DNA of 64,000 nt from Marilutibacter penaei (GTDB taxonomy: Bacteria; Pseudomonadota; Gammaproteobacteria; Xanthomonadales; Xanthomonadaceae): positions 121,753-185,752 of the forward strand of contig NZ_JACHTE010000009.1 of assembly GCF_014145395.1 (NCBI RefSeq). The letters run 5' to 3'. The notes beneath the pieces are model-generated. The model was not told the origin of the DNA. It saw nothing but the letters and a program-made list of their open reading frames with translations, and searched no databases. The position numbers and the translations under genes are program-made. Shown piece after piece: positions 1 to 10,491 of this stretch; position 1 is the first letter of the stretch; every line of letters begins with the position of its first letter.

Positions 1-301
1 GACACGGTACGGACATCTGGCAGGGGACCGGAAAGCCTACCGCAGCGCCGCAGGGCCCGCCATCGCAAGGCCTCCACGGGCGACGCCTCCGCACGCCGGG
101 AGGGCGCCCGCCCACGCCCGGACCGGCAGGCCATGGCGCCCAGGGCGGTGGGGTCCCGCTCACCGCCAGGAACTCGTGCCTCGCGGCGGCCTTCGCCAGC
201 GCATCTGGACTTCGGGCCGGCGGCAGGGCCATGCTGCGGCGGGCCCGGCCGGAACGATCGGTGGCGGGCGAATGCCATCCATCACCGGGGAACCTGACAC
301 G
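1..301. other. Left-edge intergenic sequence, no gene recognised
   Basis: GC-rich sequence before the first convincing start codon. Open frames exist on both strands, but none shows a recognisable protein or a good ribosome binding site. It presumably holds the promoter of the amidohydrolase that starts at 302. No clear promoter, repeat or RNA gene was seen. Confidence 0.4.
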
Positions 302-1618
302 ATGAGACTGCCTGCCCTGCTGGCCCTGTTACCGGCGGCCCTCGCGGCGCCTGCCCTCGCGGCTGTCCCCCCTGCCGATCCAGTCGCCCTGCATTGCGGC
401 AAGCTGTTCGACGCCCGCGGCGGCACGCTGCTGGGTCCGCATACGGTGGTCGTACGCGATGGCCGTATCGAGCGAGTCGCCGGGGGCCACGAGGACGTAC
501 CCGGGCTCGCGTCCGTGGATCTGCGCGGGCATACCTGCAGCCCGGGCTGGACCGACCTGCACGTCCACCTGGGCAGCGAATCCAGCCCCCAGAGCTATTC
601 GGAAGGCTTCCGTCTCGATGACGTGGACTACGCCTTCCGCGCGGTCGGCTATGCCCGCAAGACCCTGATGGCAGGCTTCACCAGCGTGCGCGACCTCGGC
701 GGCGACGTCGCCCCCCACCTTCGCGACGCGATCAACCAGGGGCGGGTGGACGGTCCGCGCATCTGGGCTGCCGGCAAGTCGATCGCGACCACCGGCGGCC
801 ACGGGGACCCGTCGAACGGATTCAACGACGCACTGTCGCATCTCATCGGGCCGCCCGGACCGACGGAGGGCGTCATCAACTCCATCGACGATGCCCGGCA
901 GGCCGTGCGCCAGCGCTACAAGGATGGCAGCGACCTCATCAAGATCACCGCCACCGGCGGCGTGTTGTCCTACGCCGCCTCGGGCGACGCCCCGCAGTTC
1001 ACCGTCGACGAAGTGCGCGCGGTGGTGGAAACCGCGAAGGACTATGGCTACCGCGTCGCCGCGCACGCCCACGGTGAGGAAGGCATGTACCGCGCCGTCG
1101 AAGGCGGCGTGACCACGATCGAACATGGCACCTACATGAGCGACCGGGTCATGTCGCTGATGAAGCAACGCGGCACCTGGTACGTGCCGACCATCGCGGC
1201 CGGACGCTTCGTCGCCGACAAGGCCAAGGTCGACGGGTACTTCCCCGAGATCGTCCGGCCCAAGGCGGCGCGGATCGGCGCACTGATCCAGGAGACGGCG
1301 GCACGCGCCTACGACAACGGCGTGAAGATCGCCTTCGGCACCGACAGTGGGGTCGGGCCGCACGGCGAGAATGCCCGCGAGTTCGTCTACATGGTCGAAG
1401 CCGGTATCCCCGCCTCCGTCGCCCTGCAGTCGGCCACGGTCCGCGCCGCCGAGGTTCTGGGCATCGCGGACCAGGGCGTGTTGGCCGCCGGCACGCGCGC
1501 CGACGTGATCGCCATGCCCGGCGACCCCCTGGAGGACATCAATGCGGTGCTGCAGGTGGATTTCGTGATGAAGGATGGCCGCATCCACCGGCGCCCCGGC
1601 GACGGCGTGGAGGGCTGA
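302..1618 (+). CDS. Secreted metal-dependent amidohydrolase (imidazolonepropionase-like)
   Basis: A 438-residue amidohydrolase-superfamily enzyme, exported by an N-terminal signal peptide (hydrophobic run, cleavage likely after LAA near residue 20). The metal site is readable: HVH at 87-89, a probable carboxylated Lys at 214 (in LIKITATGG), His255 and His257 (HAHGEEG), His275 (TIEHGTY) and Asp348 (FGTDSG). Such proteins hydrolyse amide or cyclic amide bonds, and related periplasmic enzymes act as prolidases or Xaa-Pro/Xaa-Arg dipeptidases, so a peptide substrate is possible but not shown. The ATG at 302 was chosen because it begins the signal peptide; the longer frame adds no meaningful residues. 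The next gene starts 4 nt after the stop. Confidence 0.9.
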   Translation: MRLPALLALLPAALAAPALAAVPPADPVALHCGKLFDARGGTLLGPHTVVVRDGRIERVAGGHEDVPGLASVDLRGHTCSPGWTDLHVHLGSESSPQSYSEGFRLDDVDYAFRAVGYARKTLMAGFTSVRDLGGDVAPHLRDAINQGRVDGPRIWAAGKSIATTGGHGDPSNGFNDALSHLIGPPGPTEGVINSIDDARQAVRQRYKDGSDLIKITATGGVLSYAASGDAPQFTVDEVRAVVETAKDYGYRVAAHAHGEEGMYRAVEGGVTTIEHGTYMSDRVMSLMKQRGTWYVPTIAAGRFVADKAKVDGYFPEIVRPKAARIGALIQETAARAYDNGVKIAFGTDSGVGPHGENAREFVYMVEAGIPASVALQSATVRAAEVLGIADQGVLAAGTRADVIAMPGDPLEDINAVLQVDFVMKDGRIHRRPGDGVEG

Positions 1619-1622
1619 CCGG

Positions 1623-1880
1623 ATGGCCGTCCACGGCGAGTGGTTCGGCTACGCGGCGGCGACCCTGACCACGGTCGCCTTCGTCCCGCAGGCCATCAAG
1701 ACGATCCGCAGCCGTGACACCTCGGGGCTGTCGCTGGGCATGTACGTGGTGTTCACCGTCGGCATCGGCTTCTGGCTGGCGTATGGCCTCCACCTGCAGT
1801 CATGGCCGATGATCCTCTGCAACACGATCACCCTCGGCCTGGCCGGCACGATCCTGGCGCTGAAGCTCCGCTACGGCTGA
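1623..1880 (+). CDS. SemiSWEET-family small transporter
   Basis: An 85-residue membrane protein with three predicted helices, the size of a bacterial SemiSWEET (half of a eukaryotic SWEET sugar transporter, working as a dimer). The first helix carries the PQ-type pattern TVAFVPQAIKTIRSRDTSGLS, matching the family's conserved proline-glutamine and following T-S-G-L-S. SemiSWEETs move small sugars along their gradient across the inner membrane. The gene starts 4 nt after the amidohydrolase stop and is probably co-transcribed with it. Its last 10 bases overlap the convergent DUF998 gene. The substrate is unknown. Confidence 0.85.
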   Translation: MAVHGEWFGYAAATLTTVAFVPQAIKTIRSRDTSGLSLGMYVVFTVGIGFWLAYGLHLQSWPMILCNTITLGLAGTILALKLRYG

Positions 1881-2455
1881 ACGCCGGCGCGCCGGGCGAC
1901 GCCCACCCAGGCCAGCCCCCAGACCAGGCATGCCAGGCTTTGTGCCAGCCCTACCGGGAGCCACCCCGCCCCCCACAACAGCAGCAGCGGCATCAGCACG
2001 CAGGCCAGCAGCAGGGCTGGCCGCCACGGACCGCGTGTCCGCGCACCGAGCGCCACGAGCAAGGCGGCGGGCGCGAAGGCGATCCACCACAGCGACCAGG
2101 CCACTGCATGCAGGCGGTGCCCCGGTCCGGGCGCACCGGAAGCATCGAGCGGGAACACACCAAGCGCCGCGTACGCCAGCGCGGACAGCAGGCCCAGCGT
2201 GATGCCGATCCGCGCCGTCCAGCCCTCGCCCACCATCCTTCCGCGCACCCCCCAGAGCGCGACGGCCAACACCAGGCCCGGCACCAAAAAGCCGAACAGG
2301 TTGAAGCCGGCGGCATGGGGCATCCCCTCCGCGCCGAGCCACGCCACGGGGTGGCGAAGGCCATCGTGCCCGCCAGAGGCCAGGCCAGCCCCCAGGCGGG
2401 CCATCACACCGCACGCCAGCGCGGCGAGCGCGAACAGGAAAGGACGGTTCCGCAT
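1871..2455 (-). CDS. DUF998-family membrane protein
   Basis: A 194-residue integral membrane protein with about six hydrophobic helices and short loops. It resembles DUF998 proteins, with a conserved central stretch around HAAGFNLFGFLVPG and a Gly/His-containing HRLHAVAWSLWW segment. No enzymatic motif is visible and the function is unknown. The ATG at 2455 places the first helix at residues 4-20; upstream in-frame sequence is unlike protein. It overlaps the 3' end of the convergent SemiSWEET gene by 10 nt and diverges from the chaperedoxin gene, leaving about 120 bp for both promoters. Confidence 0.75.
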   Translation of the reverse strand: MRNRPFLFALAALACGVMARLGAGLASGGHDGLRHPVAWLGAEGMPHAAGFNLFGFLVPGLVLAVALWGVRGRMVGEGWTARIGITLGLLSALAYAALGVFPLDASGAPGPGHRLHAVAWSLWWIAFAPAALLVALGARTRGPWRPALLLACVLMPLLLLWGAGWLPVGLAQSLACLVWGLAWVGVARRAGVQP

Positions 2456-2574
2456 GGCGTGCTCCAGCTCCGGGCGAACATTGAACCGCGTCGCTGCCGC
2501 GGATGCGAGCTGGCATCGCTTGGAAACGCCGTATCCGCCACCATAGTCGTCTGCATCGTCCACGGGAGTCCCCC

Positions 2575-3459
2575 ATGACCGCCGCCAGCCCCCACGCCTT
2601 CGACGCCACCGCCGCGAACTTCGAGACCGAGGTCCTGCAGAAGTCGCTGCAGACCCCCGTCCTCATCGACTTCTGGGCCGAATGGTGCGGTCCGTGCAAG
2701 ACGCTCGGCCCGGTGCTCGAGAAGCTCGCGTCGGACTACAACGGTGCGTTCCTGCTGGCGAAGGTCGACGTCGACAAGGAGCAGGAACTGGGCGCGGCGT
2801 TCCAGGTCCGTTCGATCCCGAGCCTGTTCCTGGTCAAGGGGGGCCAGGTCGTCGACGCCGTGCCCGGCGCACTCACCGAAGGCCAGATGCGTGAGTTCCT
2901 GGCGCACCATGGCATCCAGCCGGCGACCGCGCTGGAAGGCATCCCGGATGCCGGGGGCGAGGCTCCGGCGGAGGCCATGCCGCCCGTGGACCCGCATGCC
3001 GAGGTGATGCGACTGCGGGGTGAAGTCGCCGCCCAGCCCGACAACGCGGAACTCAAGCTCGACCTTGCACTCGCGCTGCTGAAGACCGGGGCCACCGCCG
3101 AAGCCTCGACCCTGCTCGACGGCCTGCCGGCCAACCTCGCCACCGACGACCGCACCATCAAGGCGCGCGCACGGCTCGACTTCGCCGCCCTGTTGAAGGA
3201 CGCACCGCCAGCCGACGTGCTGATGCAGGCCATCGACGCGGAACCGGGCGACCTGCGCGCCCGCCACCTGCTGGGCACGCACCATCTGGTCGCCGGCGAC
3301 TCGGAGGCCGCACTCGAGCAGTTCATCGAGATGTTGCGCCGGGACCGCGACTTCGACGACGGCCTGCCGCGCAAGGCACTGATCGATGCGTTCCGCGTCG
3401 TGGAGGACAGCGCGCTGGTCGGCCGCTACCGCAGGAAGATGTCCTCGCTGCTGTTCTGA
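2575..3459 (+). CDS. cnoX: Thioredoxin-TPR chaperedoxin (CnoX/YbbN family)
   Basis: A 294-residue cytoplasmic protein with an N-terminal thioredoxin domain (residues about 10-110) and a C-terminal TPR-like helical region (about 140-294), the CnoX/YbbN architecture. The active site reads WCGPCK with Cys38 and Cys41. E. coli CnoX lacks the first of these cysteines, so this version is probably a competent thiol oxidoreductase as well as a holdase that delivers clients to GroEL and DnaK. A conserved cis-proline lies in the RSIPSLF segment. The ATG at 2575 was chosen because it begins the thioredoxin fold and the longer frame is non-conserved. It appears monocistronic. Confidence 0.9.
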   Translation: MTAASPHAFDATAANFETEVLQKSLQTPVLIDFWAEWCGPCKTLGPVLEKLASDYNGAFLLAKVDVDKEQELGAAFQVRSIPSLFLVKGGQVVDAVPGALTEGQMREFLAHHGIQPATALEGIPDAGGEAPAEAMPPVDPHAEVMRLRGEVAAQPDNAELKLDLALALLKTGATAEASTLLDGLPANLATDDRTIKARARLDFAALLKDAPPADVLMQAIDAEPGDLRARHLLGTHHLVAGDSEAALEQFIEMLRRDRDFDDGLPRKALIDAFRVVEDSALVGRYRRKMSSLLF

Positions 3460-3526
3460 TCCAGCCGGGGCGCCTCCCCGCCTTGACTGTACGCATGCGT
3501 ATGGCAAGCTGGCCCCCCCCTGCCGC

Positions 3527-4012
3527 ATGCCACGTCCGATGAAGGCCCGCACTCTCCGCCACATCCTCAACTGGTGGCCGCCGTTCCTGTTCAGTGGCAT
3601 CCACGTCACCCGCATCGACGAGGACTATCGCCACGCGCGGGTGGAGATGCGGCTGCGCCCCTGGAACCGCAATTACGTCGGCACCTTGTTCGGGGGCAAC
3701 CTGTTCGCGATGACCGACCCGTTCTGGATGCTGCTGGCGATGCAGGCCCTGGGCAAGGACTACATCGTCTGGGACAAGGCCGGCGGCATCGAGTTCGTCA
3801 AACCGGGACGCAGCACGGTGCATGCGTGCTTCGACCTGGACGACACCCTGCTGGACGAGCTTCGTGAAGCCGCCGCCGACGGCGGGAAGGTCCTGCGGTG
3901 GTTCGAGACCGACGTCCTCGACCGCGACGGCGAAGTGGTCGCCCGCGTGCGCAAGCAGCTCTACGTGCGACGGAAACCCCGTGCGCGTCCGCAGCCCGCG
4001 ACCCGCCCCTGA
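3527..4012 (+). CDS. DUF4442 hotdog-fold thioesterase-like protein
   Basis: A protein of about 161 residues resembling DUF4442 members, a hotdog-fold group related to acyl-CoA thioesterases. Visible hallmarks are the RNYVGTLFGGNLFAMTDP helix-strand region (the hotdog central helix) and alternating beta segments near VEMRLRPWN and STVHACFDLDD. It would act on acyl-CoA or acyl-thioester in the cytoplasm; the substrate is unknown. The start could be 3527 or the ATG four codons later at 3539; neither has a strong Shine-Dalgarno sequence. A 12-bp perfect palindrome lies about 25 bp upstream. Confidence 0.75.
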   Translation: MPRPMKARTLRHILNWWPPFLFSGIHVTRIDEDYRHARVEMRLRPWNRNYVGTLFGGNLFAMTDPFWMLLAMQALGKDYIVWDKAGGIEFVKPGRSTVHACFDLDDTLLDELREAAADGGKVLRWFETDVLDRDGEVVARVRKQLYVRRKPRARPQPATRP

Positions 4013-4190
4013 CACCGGCCGTTCCGGGGCGCCGCCTGGCGCGCCGGCCCACTGCAGCGTCGCCGCACAGACATGACCACCATCGCAGTTTGACGTTTGA
4101 CACCCGTATCGCTGAACAGGGCAACGTCCCGGTGACGCCCGATGCGCCGCGTTGACGGTATGCTCAAGGGCTCGCAACAGGGGGCGGGAC

Positions 4191-6182
4191 ATGACGTCGA
4201 AGCCATCCAGCACCACCGACAACGAGATCAGCTCGGTGCCCTACCCGGAAATCGACGGGTACGAGCTGGTGCGCGTGCTCAACCACGGCTCCGCGTCAAC
4301 CGTCTACCTGGGCGAGCAGGCTTCCCTGTCGCGCGAGGTCGCGATCAAGGTGATGCTGCCGCAGGCCCTGAGCGATGAGATCAGCCGCCGCCGCTTCGAG
4401 AACGAAGTGCGCACCATCGCCCGCCTGGAACACCCGCACATCGTCAGCATCCACGAGGTCGGCCGCACCCTGGGCGGATTGCCCTATTACGCCATGCCGT
4501 ACCTGCCGCGCGGCCATCTCGGGCAGCGGAGTTTCCGCAAGCAGGTCGCGGTCGGCGACGAAACCCGCGTGCTCGATATCGTCCGCGCGCTGATGTCGGC
4601 ACTGGAGTACGCGCATGCGAGCGGGGTGGTGCACCGCGACGTCAAGGCCGAGAACGTCCTCTTCGACGAGACCGACAGGCCGCTGCTCGCCGACTTCGGC
4701 ATCGCGCTCAGGCGCGGCTATGGCCCCCGGGTGACGGCCACCGGCATGGCGGTTGGCAGCACCGCGTACATGGCCCCGGAGCAGGCCCGTGGCGAGGAAG
4801 TCGATGGCCGCGCCGACCTCTACAGCCTGGGCGTGCTGATCTGGGAGATGCTGACCGGGGAGTTGCCGTACCAGGCCAGCGACGCGCTCTCCATGGCCGT
4901 GATGCACGCCAAGGATCCGATCCCCAAGCTGCCTTTGCGGCTCCGCCACTGGCAGCGTTTCATGAACCGGGCCCTTGCCAAGGCACCGTCGGCACGTTTC
5001 CAAGACATCGCCCAGATGCGCGAGGCGATCGAACGCCTGAACCAGCGTGGCGGCCTGCCGGGATCCGCGGGGCTGCAGGCCGCCGGCGCCTGGCTGGGCC
5101 GGCACCGCACCGCCCTGCTCACGGGCCTGGGTGGCCTCGCCGCGCTGTTGCTGGTGGTGGCCTTCCTTCGCGATGACGACGAAGGCTTCTTCACCGTTGC
5201 ACCGGAAGCCCAAGCGCCGGCACCCGTCGCCGACCCCACCGAATCGATGCTGCGGCCGCTTCCGGAGGCTCCGTTGCAGGTGGCGCTGGAGAACGCGCGC
5301 CGGCAACTGGACGCGCGCAACCTGACCGCACCGGAAGGCGACAATGCACAAGCCAGCCTGCTGGCTGCGTGGCGCCTTGAGCCGGACAACGAGAACGTGC
5401 TCGCGCTGCGGAAGGAACTGGATGCGGCCCTGTCGAGCGAACTGCTGACCCATCTGCGCGCGGGACGCTTCGATCGCGCGCTGGATTACCAGCGGAGCCT
5501 GGACACGCTGGCCGCCGAAACCGGCATGCCCGGAACGGCATCGCGCGAACGCGCATCCGACGTCGTGGCAACGCTGCAGTCGCATGTCGATACCGCCGTG
5601 GCCCGCAACGACCGCGCCACGGCCCGCCGCGTCGCCGCGCTGGCCCCGGACTTCGGCATTGCCAGCGCGACGGCGAACCAGCTGGCAGCCGCGGCGGAGA
5701 GCGCGACGGTCGCCGATGCCGCCACGCCACGGGCGGCGCCTCCTCGGCTTTCGCACGAGCCGGTCAGCGTCAGCGAGTACAGCCGCTTCGCCCAGGCCAC
5801 CGGACGCGAACCCAGCCTGTGCCGCGAACGCGCCTCGCTGCTTCGCGTGCTCAATCCCCGCGACTACCGCGACCCCGGCTTCAGCCAGCCCGGCAACGCG
5901 CCGGTGGTGTGCGTGTCCGTCAACGATGCCCAGGCCTATGCGATGTGGCTGGGCCAACAGGACGGGCACCGCTACCGCCTCCCCACCGCCAGCGAGTCCG
6001 CAAACCGGGCCGCGGCCCTCCCCGGCGACCGCGCGCTCTCGCTGTGGCAGCGCGATTGCGGCACGGACTGCAACCAGCGCGAGGTGCGCGGGGGCTCCTG
6101 GCGCAGCGAAGAGGCGACCCGGCTGCTGCCGTCCAATCGCGGTTACGACGACGTCGGTTTCCGGTTGATCCGCGAAGACTGA
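4191..6182 (+). CDS. Membrane Ser/Thr protein kinase with C-terminal FGE/SUMF1-like domain
   Basis: A 663-residue Hanks-type kinase. The kinase domain (about 23-285) has all core elements: a glycine-loop variant NHGSAST near 31-37, Lys53 in AIK, HRD at 148-150, DFG at 168-170 and APEQ near 195. One transmembrane helix (about 307-326) is followed by an extracytoplasmic helical, Ala-rich region. The C-terminus (about 535-663) resembles a formylglycine-generating-enzyme/sulfatase-modifying-factor fold: VSVNDAQAYAMWL, RYRLPTASE, VRGGSW and DVGFRL. That domain is short, lacks the usual N-terminal strand, and probably senses or binds rather than catalyses. The ATG at 4191 follows a GGGGGCGGG purine stretch. 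Confidence 0.88.
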   Translation: MTSKPSSTTDNEISSVPYPEIDGYELVRVLNHGSASTVYLGEQASLSREVAIKVMLPQALSDEISRRRFENEVRTIARLEHPHIVSIHEVGRTLGGLPYYAMPYLPRGHLGQRSFRKQVAVGDETRVLDIVRALMSALEYAHASGVVHRDVKAENVLFDETDRPLLADFGIALRRGYGPRVTATGMAVGSTAYMAPEQARGEEVDGRADLYSLGVLIWEMLTGELPYQASDALSMAVMHAKDPIPKLPLRLRHWQRFMNRALAKAPSARFQDIAQMREAIERLNQRGGLPGSAGLQAAGAWLGRHRTALLTGLGGLAALLLVVAFLRDDDEGFFTVAPEAQAPAPVADPTESMLRPLPEAPLQVALENARRQLDARNLTAPEGDNAQASLLAAWRLEPDNENVLALRKELDAALSSELLTHLRAGRFDRALDYQRSLDTLAAETGMPGTASRERASDVVATLQSHVDTAVARNDRATARRVAALAPDFGIASATANQLAAAAESATVADAATPRAAPPRLSHEPVSVSEYSRFAQATGREPSLCRERASLLRVLNPRDYRDPGFSQPGNAPVVCVSVNDAQAYAMWLGQQDGHRYRLPTASESANRAAALPGDRALSLWQRDCGTDCNQREVRGGSWRSEEATRLLPSNRGYDDVGFRLIRED

Positions 6183-6210
6183 AACCCGCGCCCCGCCGTA
6201 CAATCCGCGG

Positions 6211-6867
6211 ATGCGCACCGCCTCCCTGCAACGGCTGTTCCTGACCGGACTGCTGACCCTCCTGCCGCTGTGGCTGACCTGGGTCGTGCTCCGCTTCGTG
6301 TTCGTCCTGCTCTCGGACGTCAGCCGGCCCTTCGTCGAACCCATCCTCGAACAGGCCGCGGCCAGTGCGCCGCGCACGCTCGGCTGGCTGGACGACCCGT
6401 GGGTCACCACCGCGCTCGCCATCCTCGCCACCATCGGCGTCATCCTGCTGTCGGGCCTGATGGCACGGCGGGTGGTCGGCCAGCGCCTGCTGCGCTGGCT
6501 GGAGTCCCTCATCCAGCGCGTGCCGTTCGCCAGCACGGTGTATGGCAGCGCGCGCAAGTTGCTGGACATCCTCCAGACGAAGCCCGATGGGACCCAACGC
6601 GTGGTGCTGGTGGACTTCCCGCACACGGAAATGAAGTCGATCGGCTTCGTCACCCGGACCCTGAAGGAGCACGGCACCGGCCGCGAGCTCGCCGCCGTCT
6701 ACGTGCCGACGACGCCCAACCCGACCTCCGGCTACCTGGAGATCGTACCGGTCGAGAAGATCACGCCGACCGACTGGAGCGTCGACCAGGCCATGAGCTT
6801 CATCATCTCCGGCGGCGCGGTGTCGCCCGAGTCGATCCCTTTCAGCGTGCCACGCAAGGTGCCCTGA
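6211..6867 (+). CDS. DUF502 family membrane protein
   Basis: A 218-residue protein of the DUF502 family, widespread in bacteria and related to plant COV (continuous vascular ring) proteins. It has two N-terminal membrane helices (about 8-33 and 68-90) and a soluble beta-rich C-terminal domain. Family-typical segments include TGLLTLLPLWLTWVV, PFASTVYGSARKLLD, VLVDFPHTEMKSIGFVT and VPTTPNPTSGYLEIV. The molecular function is not established. It starts 28 nt after the kinase stop on the same strand and may share its transcript. Confidence 0.88.
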   Translation: MRTASLQRLFLTGLLTLLPLWLTWVVLRFVFVLLSDVSRPFVEPILEQAAASAPRTLGWLDDPWVTTALAILATIGVILLSGLMARRVVGQRLLRWLESLIQRVPFASTVYGSARKLLDILQTKPDGTQRVVLVDFPHTEMKSIGFVTRTLKEHGTGRELAAVYVPTTPNPTSGYLEIVPVEKITPTDWSVDQAMSFIISGGAVSPESIPFSVPRKVP

Positions 6868-6996
6868 CTCCGCGCCAGGGCATGACGTTAGGCCCATGCC
6901 GGCACCGGGGCATGCGACGATGCTGGGGCATTCATCCGCCCATGCACGGACGCGGGGTACCACCATCGACTCGAACCGTTCTGCTGGGAGCCCGTC

Positions 6997-8841
6997 ATGA
7001 CCCCGTCGCATCCTGCCTGCTCGCCCCTTGCCGCGGCACTCGCCTCCGCGATCCTCCTCACCGGGCTCACGTTCGCCACGCCGGCCACCGCCTCACATCC
7101 GACTGCCCTGCCGACCAGTGCCTCGATGGCGTCGGACAGCGCCAAGGCTGCGCGGCTCGACGCGCTTTACGAGCAGTACTGGGAGGAGATGCTGGAAATG
7201 AACCCCCTGGCCGCCACCTACCAGGGCGATCCGCGCTACAACGACCGCCTGCCGAACTTCCTGTCGGAGGACTACCGCGAGAAGTCGCGCGCCTTCACTG
7301 CGCGCTGGCTCGAAACCGTCGAAGGCATCGGGGCCGAAGGCCTGGAAGGCCAGGACCTGCTGAGCTACCAGATCTTCGTCCATGACGCCCGTCAGGAACT
7401 CGAAGGCGAGCAGTTCCCGGGATGGCAGCAGCCGATCAACCAGTTCTACAACCTCGCCTCCACCGTGGTGCAGCTCGGCTCGGGCACCGGTGCGCAGCCC
7501 TTCAAGACGGTCGAGGACTACGACAACTGGGTGAAGCGCGCGTCGCAGGTTCCGGTCGTGTTCGACCAGGCGATCGCCAACATGAAGGTCGGCGTTCAGA
7601 ACGGGGTCGTCCAGCCGCGTGCGCTGATGGAGAAGGTGGTCCCGCAGCTCGACGCCCTGATCAAGGACGACCCGACCCAGACCCTGTTCTGGGGCCCCAT
7701 CAAGAACATGCCCGAGTCCTTCTCCGAGGCCGACCGCGCGCGCCTCACCGCCGACTACACCGCCTTGATCAACGACGCACTGATGCCGGCCTACAGCGAG
7801 CTGCGGGCGTACATCGTCGACGACTACATGCCGCATGCGCGCGCCACGCCGGGCATGGACGGATTGCCGAACGGCGATGCCTGGTATGCCTACCGCGTGC
7901 GCGGCTCCACCACCACCGAGCTCAGCCCCGCGCAGATCCACCAGATCGGCCTCGACGAGGTCGCGCGCATCCACGGCGAGATCCGCGGGATCATGGCCGA
8001 GGTCGGCTTCGAGGGTTCGCTGCAGGACTTCTTCGCCTTCATGCAGGACGACCCGCGCTTCAGCTTCGAGTCCGAGGAGGCGCTGCTGACCTATTACCGT
8101 GGCCTCGAGGACAAGGTCGACGCGCACGTACCCAAGCTGTTCTCGCTGACGCCGAAGGCACCGTTCGAGATCCGCCCGGTCGAGCCGTTCCGCGCGCAAT
8201 CCGCCGCCGGCGGCTCCTACATGAGCCCGAGCGAGGACGGCACGCGCCCCGGCATCTTCTACGTGAACACCTATGACCTGCCGACCCGCAAGACCTGGGA
8301 CGCCGAGGACCTGTACCTGCACGAGGCCATCCCGGGCCATCACTTCCAGCTGGCCCTGCAGCAGGAGCTGACCGGCCTGCCGAAGTTCCGCCGCTTCGGC
8401 GGGCAGACGGCCTTCACCGAGGGCTGGGGGCTGTACGCCGAGTCGCTGGGCAAGGACCTGGGCCTTTACACCGATCCCTACAACTACTTCGGCTACCTGC
8501 AGAACGAGCTGTGGCGCGCGATCCGCCTGGTGGTCGACACCGGCCTGCACAGCAAGGGGTGGACCCGCGAGCAGGTGATCGCCTACATGCTGGAGAACTC
8601 GGCGGAGAGCGAGACCCAGTCGACCGCGGAGGCCGAGCGCTACATGGCGATCCCGGGCCAGGCGCTGGCGTACAAGATCGGCGAGCTCAAGATCATGGAG
8701 CTGCGCAAGCGCGCCGAGGACGCGCTGGGCAGCGACTTCGACATCCGCGAGTTCCATGCCGAGGTCCTGAAGGACGGCTCGGTCCCGCTGGACATCCTCG
8801 AGGGCAAGATCGACCGCTGGATCGCCGGGCAGAAAGCCTGA
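6997..8841 (+). CDS. DUF885 family secreted zinc-peptidase-like protein
   Basis: A 614-residue DUF885 protein with an N-terminal signal peptide (hydrophobic run to about residue 32, ending in an ATASH-like site). DUF885 members are predicted gluzincin metallopeptidases. The expected motif is present: LHEAIPGHHFQ with His442, Glu443, His448 and His449, and a downstream FTEGWGLYAE segment that supplies the further metal ligand. The exported location suggests degradation of peptides in the periplasm or outside. The ATG at 6997 has a good purine stretch (TGGGAG). A hairpin with a short T-rich tail follows the stop. Confidence 0.88.
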   Translation: MTPSHPACSPLAAALASAILLTGLTFATPATASHPTALPTSASMASDSAKAARLDALYEQYWEEMLEMNPLAATYQGDPRYNDRLPNFLSEDYREKSRAFTARWLETVEGIGAEGLEGQDLLSYQIFVHDARQELEGEQFPGWQQPINQFYNLASTVVQLGSGTGAQPFKTVEDYDNWVKRASQVPVVFDQAIANMKVGVQNGVVQPRALMEKVVPQLDALIKDDPTQTLFWGPIKNMPESFSEADRARLTADYTALINDALMPAYSELRAYIVDDYMPHARATPGMDGLPNGDAWYAYRVRGSTTTELSPAQIHQIGLDEVARIHGEIRGIMAEVGFEGSLQDFFAFMQDDPRFSFESEEALLTYYRGLEDKVDAHVPKLFSLTPKAPFEIRPVEPFRAQSAAGGSYMSPSEDGTRPGIFYVNTYDLPTRKTWDAEDLYLHEAIPGHHFQLALQQELTGLPKFRRFGGQTAFTEGWGLYAESLGKDLGLYTDPYNYFGYLQNELWRAIRLVVDTGLHSKGWTREQVIAYMLENSAESETQSTAEAERYMAIPGQALAYKIGELKIMELRKRAEDALGSDFDIREFHAEVLKDGSVPLDILEGKIDRWIAGQKA

Positions 8842-8867
8842 TCAGACCTCCAGGCGGCACACCGCGA

Positions 8868-8896
8868 AAGGGCCGGCAATGCCGGCCCTTCTGCTT
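8868..8896. terminator. Hairpin terminator between convergent DUF885 and rhlE genes
   Basis: Perfect stem GGGCCGGC/GCCGGCCC with a 3-nt loop, preceded by AAA and followed by TTCTGCTTC. It lies between two convergent genes and could end both transcripts. Confidence 0.7.
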
Positions 8897-8902
8897 CGTC
8901 GA

Positions 8903-10225
<1,323 letters not shown>

Positions 10226-10491
10226 CAATGGCTCCAATGGTGGGGCCCTGCCTCTCGGCAGGCGTAAACCCGGAGCTTTCCCTGTAGCCGCGCTGCGAGT
10301 GGGGGCGGACCGGGAGTCCCGGCCAGCGTCTGCGCGCCGGAAGATGTGCGGACCAGGCCTGCAGGCCGGTCACGGACCGGGCTGCGGCATGCATCGGGGA
10401 AACATGCCCTTGCGGGCGGCGTCCGGGCGCCGGACCGCGCGCACTTTACGCGAATGCCCGGCGCGGCGCCAGCCGGTCGCGCCCGCCCGGT

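Noticed and set aside
1871..2563. Longer start for the DUF998 gene
   Set aside because: The extra 36 residues are not protein-like and would cover the promoter region of the divergent chaperedoxin gene.
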